From positions 1,364,001 through 1,428,000 of the forward strand of contig NZ_CANLBK010000001.1 of the NCBI RefSeq assembly GCF_947488835.1: a stretch of DNA of 64,000 bases. Reading direction: 5' to 3'. This stretch comes from an uncultured Marinobacter sp. (GTDB lineage Bacteria > Pseudomonadota > Gammaproteobacteria > Pseudomonadales > Oleiphilaceae). Positions within the stretch are counted from its first letter, which is position 1. The number at the start of each line of letters is the position of its first letter. The notes beneath the pieces are model-generated. The model was not told the DNA's origin, made no database searches, and worked only from the letters and a program-made list of their open reading frames with translations. The translations under genes were made by a program, and so were the position numbers. This document shows, piece by piece, positions 60,403 through 64,000 of the stretch.

Positions 60403-61101
60403 TTAACCGTTAAGGCCCAGGCTCTGCGCGTCCTTCTCGATGCTGCGGTCCAGCAACTCAAGATAACCCGCTTTGGTTTTCACTTTTGTTTGGGCGTGGG
60501 CTCTCATATTCAGTTTACGGAAGCCTTGGGCGAGTTCGTTCGCACGGTTCATCAGCTGGTCCGGAGCAACCACTTCATCCAGGTATCCTGCAACCACAGC
60601 ACCTTCAGGGTTGTATATTTCGGCATTGATCACCGAACGGTAAAAGTGCGCTGGCGCCAGGCGGTGGCGGGCAATCTCAATACCTGCATGGTGCATGGTC
60701 ATGCCGATCGCCACTTCGTTCAGGCCCAGCTTGAAGCTGCCCTCAACACCTACACGGTAATCAACAGAAAGCAGAACAAACGCTGCTTTGGCGAGGGCAT
60801 GACCACTGCAAGCACCAATAATGGGGTATGGAAATGCCGCCAGACGGCGGGTGAACTTTGAGCCCGCTGTCACCAGGGCACCCGCTTCTTTCATGCCCTT
60901 TTGCATTTCTTTCAGATCGTAGCCGCCGGAAAAAATACCAGGCTGTCCGGTCAGGATAACGACTGCTTTATCCTCTTCTGCCTGATCAAGGGCTTTGTGC
61001 AGCTGTTCAAACACGTCGTGGCTCAGGGCATTTACCTTGCCGTTGTTGAGCACTACGGTCGCAACACCATCATTGAGTGAGTAGCTTACTAAGTCGGTCA
61101 C
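60403..61101 (-). CDS. crotonase / enoyl-CoA hydratase family protein
   Basis: A 232-residue crotonase-fold protein, shorter than the 260-residue standard. Oxyanion-hole strands GIFSGGYDLKEMQ near residue 55 and GACSGHALAKAAFVLL near 96 are present, then FKLGLNEVAIGMTM near 121 with one of the two usual glutamates; the other position is not Glu. Hydratase activity is therefore uncertain and an isomerase, hydrolase or other crotonase reaction is possible. Single-gene unit. Confidence 0.85.
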   Translation of the reverse strand: MTDLVSYSLNDGVATVVLNNGKVNALSHDVFEQLHKALDQAEEDKAVVILTGQPGIFSGGYDLKEMQKGMKEAGALVTAGSKFTRRLAAFPYPIIGACSGHALAKAAFVLLSVDYRVGVEGSFKLGLNEVAIGMTMHHAGIEIARHRLAPAHFYRSVINAEIYNPEGAVVAGYLDEVVAPDQLMNRANELAQGFRKLNMRAHAQTKVKTKAGYLELLDRSIEKDAQSLGLNG

Positions 61102-61208
61102 CGGCGTTTCCTCTTGGTGGGGATTAGTCTGATTTCGCAGAACTTTGCCAGCTTATGCCTGCAGCCACAAATCATTATTCACTCTGAGCACATTTATTGC
61201 CCGGTTCA

Positions 61209-62690
61209 TCAGCCTCTGTGCCGGAGCTGCATCCGCAACTGGCCCTTGAAACCTTTCTTTGACGACAAAGGGATCAGATAGCTGTCGCCATCCTGCTCGG
61301 CCTTACTGCCACCGCGCTCGCTCCACTGTTCATCCGTGGTGACATAACGCAGGTTCCAGCCATCTTCGGTTGGCGTCATTTTAAGCGTGAGCGTATCGCG
61401 GTAAAGATACTCTCCTTCCACCCGGTGCTCTGTCCAAAGGGCTCCATCAACAAAGTAATCTGTAGCGGACACGGCAAGCTCAACGGTCATAACCATGGTT
61501 CGCCCCCGGTCAACCGTGATTTTCGAGCTATCAAGAAAGGTAGAAAACAATACCGGGGAGCGAGCAGAATTCAACCCTGCCTGCTGTGGCTTCATCATCT
61601 CATCGAACTTGCGCAACACCGCACTGAAGGTTTCCTTGCGCCTTTCCGTCAGCCGAAAACTGCGCGCCCCCCGGGGCGACACTGTCGCTTCAAAATAATA
61701 AGAGGCACGAACCCGGCGACCTTCCTTTCTGGCCTTTTCGACTGAAGGTGGCAGTGGCAAGGACTCCACATCCATCACCCCATCTACGCGCACATCCCCA
61801 AACAGAAACCGCACCAGGTTCTGATACCCGTCCTCAGAGTTAACAATGCCATAGGGGCCGCTGTGGCTGCGATATACAAAGGCTCTGGGTGCACCTTGAA
61901 CGGCCGCATTCTCGATCGCAACCAGTCCATCGCTCATCTTGCCCGCAAGCCACTTGGATACACCTTTGGCCGCGCCATAATCCTGCTGATTTGTTCCCAC
62001 CAGGCAGAAAAACCGGTCTGGATCGAATTTGCCATCCAGGGAGTCAACCCTGGATGGCTTGCCGTCAAAACCCAGGTAGTCGGCCATGGTGGCGCGGTTG
62101 AAGTTGTTGATATCCCAAAGCCCGAGAAACGCCGGCACGTTGATACCGGCCATTTCAATGCCATTGTGTGGAGTGGCATAGGTAAACACCTTGTCCACCA
62201 TCTGCCGAACGGCGGGGCTACTGATTCCACCATTCTGCAATAGGCACCGACACACCAGGCCGCCCATGGAGTGCGCCACCAGATTTACCCTGAATGCCGC
62301 CCTAAGCTTCTGGTCGTCACCACATATTTGATCACGAATACTCAGAATCAAATCCCCCAGCTGCAGCGCCGCTGCGGGAATAGACAGCGGTTTGCCTTCG
62401 CCAAAGTCCCTGTCTGCCTGATCGTAGTAACGGTAGATAACAACGGTTTTGGGGGTGATGTCCCGGTCGACCTCAGCGCCATCGGAAAACGCATCTGTAT
62501 AACCGTAGTCTTTCATCAGGCGCATCATCGGGGATTCGAAAACCTGCTTGTAAACACTTCCGTCCCATGACTGGCGCACCTTGGTGGCGCCCAAGTTAAA
62601 GCCCATATAGGGCATGGAGACAGTATCGGCAATTTCGCTGGCGGTCATGGCATAGCCACGAACGTAAATGATGGGGTGGAACTGGCTCAT
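61209..62690 (-). CDS. PGAP1-like alpha/beta-hydrolase (lipase-like)
   Basis: A 493-residue protein whose N-terminal 300 residues form an alpha/beta-hydrolase: IIYVRGYAM near residue 7, nucleophile elbow VNLVAHSMGGLVCRCLL near 135 with Ser in AHSMGG, and VYRSHSGPYGIV near 275 with a likely catalytic His. The remaining 190 residues are strand-rich with no known domain. No signal peptide, so it is cytoplasmic or exported without one. The substrate (lipid, ester or GPI-like) cannot be told. It is alone in its transcription unit. Confidence 0.82.
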   Translation of the reverse strand: MSQFHPIIYVRGYAMTASEIADTVSMPYMGFNLGATKVRQSWDGSVYKQVFESPMMRLMKDYGYTDAFSDGAEVDRDITPKTVVIYRYYDQADRDFGEGKPLSIPAAALQLGDLILSIRDQICGDDQKLRAAFRVNLVAHSMGGLVCRCLLQNGGISSPAVRQMVDKVFTYATPHNGIEMAGINVPAFLGLWDINNFNRATMADYLGFDGKPSRVDSLDGKFDPDRFFCLVGTNQQDYGAAKGVSKWLAGKMSDGLVAIENAAVQGAPRAFVYRSHSGPYGIVNSEDGYQNLVRFLFGDVRVDGVMDVESLPLPPSVEKARKEGRRVRASYYFEATVSPRGARSFRLTERRKETFSAVLRKFDEMMKPQQAGLNSARSPVLFSTFLDSSKITVDRGRTMVMTVELAVSATDYFVDGALWTEHRVEGEYLYRDTLTLKMTPTEDGWNLRYVTTDEQWSERGGSKAEQDGDSYLIPLSSKKGFKGQLRMQLRHRG

Positions 62691-62849
62691 GAGTCGTGCA
62701 TCCTTTCAGGCTGATCCTGCACTGATGCATGCGATATTCGTTCCGGAAGCTTGTTTATGCGTTAGCGGCTAGAACTTGCGAGCCGCAAGCCGCACTGCGG
62801 CTGAATAATGTGTAAAAAAGGCTGACGAGTGCTGCCTTCAGGAACTTCT

Positions 62850-63029
62850 TTAAAAAAAGTAGTAGCGAACAATCTGCGCGATAATCAACACCGCCACCAA
62901 CGGGAAAATATACCGCGTCAGGTTGCCGTAGCTTTGGCCATCATCTTTCGGTGCATACTTTTCCACGAGCGGCAAAATAACGATAAGCGCCACAAACAGA
63001 ACAGCGAGAATTATCAACAACGTTTCCAT
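62850..63029 (-). CDS. 59-aa two-span membrane protein
   Basis: A small frame starting METLLIILAVLFVALIVILP and ending VAVLIIAQIVRYYFF: helix, a short loop with KYAPKDDGQSYGNLTRY, then a second helix. GGAG lies 7-8 nt before the ATG. The hydrophobic layout is too regular to be chance. I do not know a family. It is separated from both neighbours by more than 150 nt. Confidence 0.7.
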   Translation of the reverse strand: METLLIILAVLFVALIVILPLVEKYAPKDDGQSYGNLTRYIFPLVAVLIIAQIVRYYFF

Positions 63030-63288
63030 GGGATTTCTCCGTAAACTCCGGCTTGGGAAGCTACCGGCGTGCAGGCAATTACATCATAAGTTGACCACAG
63101 TTTGGCATCATGAATTGGGCGCTTTGGTCGCAAAGCGGACATTTGCATTGGTCTAGTAAACGGAGCTTTGCGACTTTTTTGGGGCAGCGAATCGGCGGAA
63201 AGTTTTTTGGAGCGCGGCAACGGTGAGCTATCTGCTCACCATTTGCAGCACAAGAGACTTTGGCCAGTGATGTGTAATCCGCCAAAAC

Positions 63289-63438
63289 TCAGAACAAGCG
63301 TTCCCCGTTATCCACTGGAGCCTCCGGTCTTACCAGAGTAACTGCGCCCTTCTCCGTCTGCACACCAGTGACCAGGCACTCCGATAAAAAGGGTCCGATC
63401 CGCAGTTCAACTTTTTCAAAATCGTCCCAAGTAATCAT
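63289..63438 (-). CDS. 49-aa protein with CsaA-like N-terminus
   Basis: AAGGAG lies 7 nt before the ATG. The start MITWDDFEKVELRIG resembles the opening of CsaA and YgjH tRNA-binding domains (DFxKVDIRVG), but the rest, ECLVTGVQTEKGAVTLVRPE, does not continue that domain and a TGA ends it. The same frame reopens right after the stop and runs to 63079. So it may be a truncated CsaA gene or a small protein of another family. It starts 22 nt after the EamA gene stop. Confidence 0.5.
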   Translation of the reverse strand: MITWDDFEKVELRIGPFLSECLVTGVQTEKGAVTLVRPEAPVDNGERLF

Positions 63439-63459
63439 CACGCTGCTCCTTCGAGGTAG

Positions 63460-64000
63460 TTAGTCTTTTAACATTTCTGGCTCGGCAACCGCCCGGCTTT
63501 TCGCACGACCCGCGATCAAAGAACCAATGACGATCAGAATGCTGGCACTCAACACGGCAAATGTAGCCTCGCCGAATCCGGCAAGGATCAACAGGATCAC
63601 TGAAATGAGTGGCGCACTGTATGCCAGGGCTCCCAGTAACTGGATGTTTCCGTGTTTTACACCATGGTCCCAGGTAAAGAACGCTACGCCCACCGGTCCG
63701 AGGCCCAGCCCGATCACTGCAGTCCATTGGAGTAGGCCTTCTGGCCATACCGATTCCTCCCACAAAAGGTGGCAAATCAACGCCAGAATGGCCGTAACAC
63801 CGCAGAACCAGCCCACTGCATCGGTCGGTACCGAGCGAACCAGTCTGCTAAGAACGGAATAAGATGACCAGATCAGTGCACAGGACAGAGCCACCAGGTA
63901 ACCCGGCAGGTTCTCCCAGGCAAATCCGTCTGCATTACGGCTGATCAACAACCAGCAACCTGCTAGGGCAACTAGAGCCCCAACGATGTACTGAGCTCGT
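63460..64000 (-). CDS. EamA/DMT-family permease, C-terminal part (partial)
   Basis: The reading frame is open from the window edge (AQYIVGALVALAGCWLLISR...) to the stop at 63460, so the gene begins beyond 64000. About 179 residues are visible, with six or more helices: WENLPGYLVALSCALIWSSY opens the second EamA repeat, and QLLGALAYSAPLISVILLIL lies near the end. Probably an amino acid or metabolite exporter of the YddG/RhaT type; substrate unknown. Confidence 0.85.
   Translation of the reverse strand, partial: RAQYIVGALVALAGCWLLISRNADGFAWENLPGYLVALSCALIWSSYSVLSRLVRSVPTDAVGWFCGVTAILALICHLLWEESVWPEGLLQWTAVIGLGLGPVGVAFFTWDHGVKHGNIQLLGALAYSAPLISVILLILAGFGEATFAVLSASILIVIGSLIAGRAKSRAVAEPEMLKD

Noticed and set aside
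63079..63438. Selenoprotein reading through the TGA at 63289-63291
   Set aside because: No convincing SECIS-like stem right after the TGA; the downstream tail resembles no known selenoprotein. Kept only as a low-interest observation.

Overview
The window looks like an ordinary chromosomal segment of a marine, moderately halophilic gammaproteobacterium, most like Marinobacter. This is an inference from gene content and protein style: the end of an Mrp-type Na+/H+ antiporter operon, two acyl-CoA synthetases, an iron-containing alcohol dehydrogenase, many DUF families typical of Pseudomonas-like gammaproteobacteria, and a 53-54 % GC feel. There is no rRNA, tRNA, CRISPR array, prophage, integron or insertion sequence. 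Genes are dense, on both strands, in short operons.

Layout. 1-2470: end of mrpEFG, then an AlkK-type acyl-CoA ligase. 2537-6030: DUF4442 thioesterase-like protein, D-amino-acid dehydrogenase, SUI1 factor, DUF4136 lipoprotein, YigZ. 5939-8523: a Cpx-like envelope stress system (kinase, regulator and a divergent CpxP/Spy-like periplasmic protein) with three TTTAC half-sites between them. 8581-16613: N-acyltransferase, dodecin, a PKD/seven-repeat FG-GAP lipoprotein, a lipoprotein alpha/beta hydrolase, a YibH/YibI-like pair, and a Gly-rich lipoprotein broken by a one-base frameshift. 16738-20942: uncharacterised proteins, including a 751-aa protein with a PD-(D/E)XK nuclease-like C-terminus.

21050-25133 is a branched-chain amino acid block: azlCD exporter, leucine/valine-type dehydrogenase and an SNF transporter, with a perfect 16-bp palindrome between the divergent units. 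25146-29765: sirtuin, spermidine-synthase-like protein, DUF1415 bracketed by two inverted copies of a 53-bp core element with private self-complementary arms, ybiT and ppiC. 29832-34511: DUF2059, SLT protein, LysR regulator, a 64-aa basic protein and a long-chain acyl-CoA synthetase. 34779-37371: a 36-aa membrane peptide, an Lrp regulator and astA overlapped by a DUF1338 (HglS-like) gene. 37470-43675: lipoprotein, ZIP transporter, oxidoreductase, mtgA, lipid kinase, alcohol dehydrogenase, EamA permease and a TIGR02647 protein.

43975-49463: DUF1328, lytic transglycosylase, and PutA (no DNA-binding N-terminus) with a divergent Lrp-type regulator. 49469-55025: unknown protein, EfpL, RIO kinase, second spermidine-synthase-like protein, DCC protein and a dicarboxylate symporter. 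55130-59356: threonine aldolase and an AaeXAB-like efflux operon. 59558-64000: MtfA, crotonase, a large alpha/beta hydrolase, two small proteins and the 3' part of an EamA gene running off the window.

The genes fit a cell living on amino acids (D-amino acids, proline, arginine, branched-chain, threonine), fatty acids and alcohols in salty water. The signals that no standard feature explains are the paired core-plus-private-arm repeats around DUF1415, a shared promoter-like dyad exactly 165 nt before two lipoprotein genes, the frameshifted lipoprotein, and the standalone nuclease-fold protein. I found no convincing multi-gene defence or other new system.
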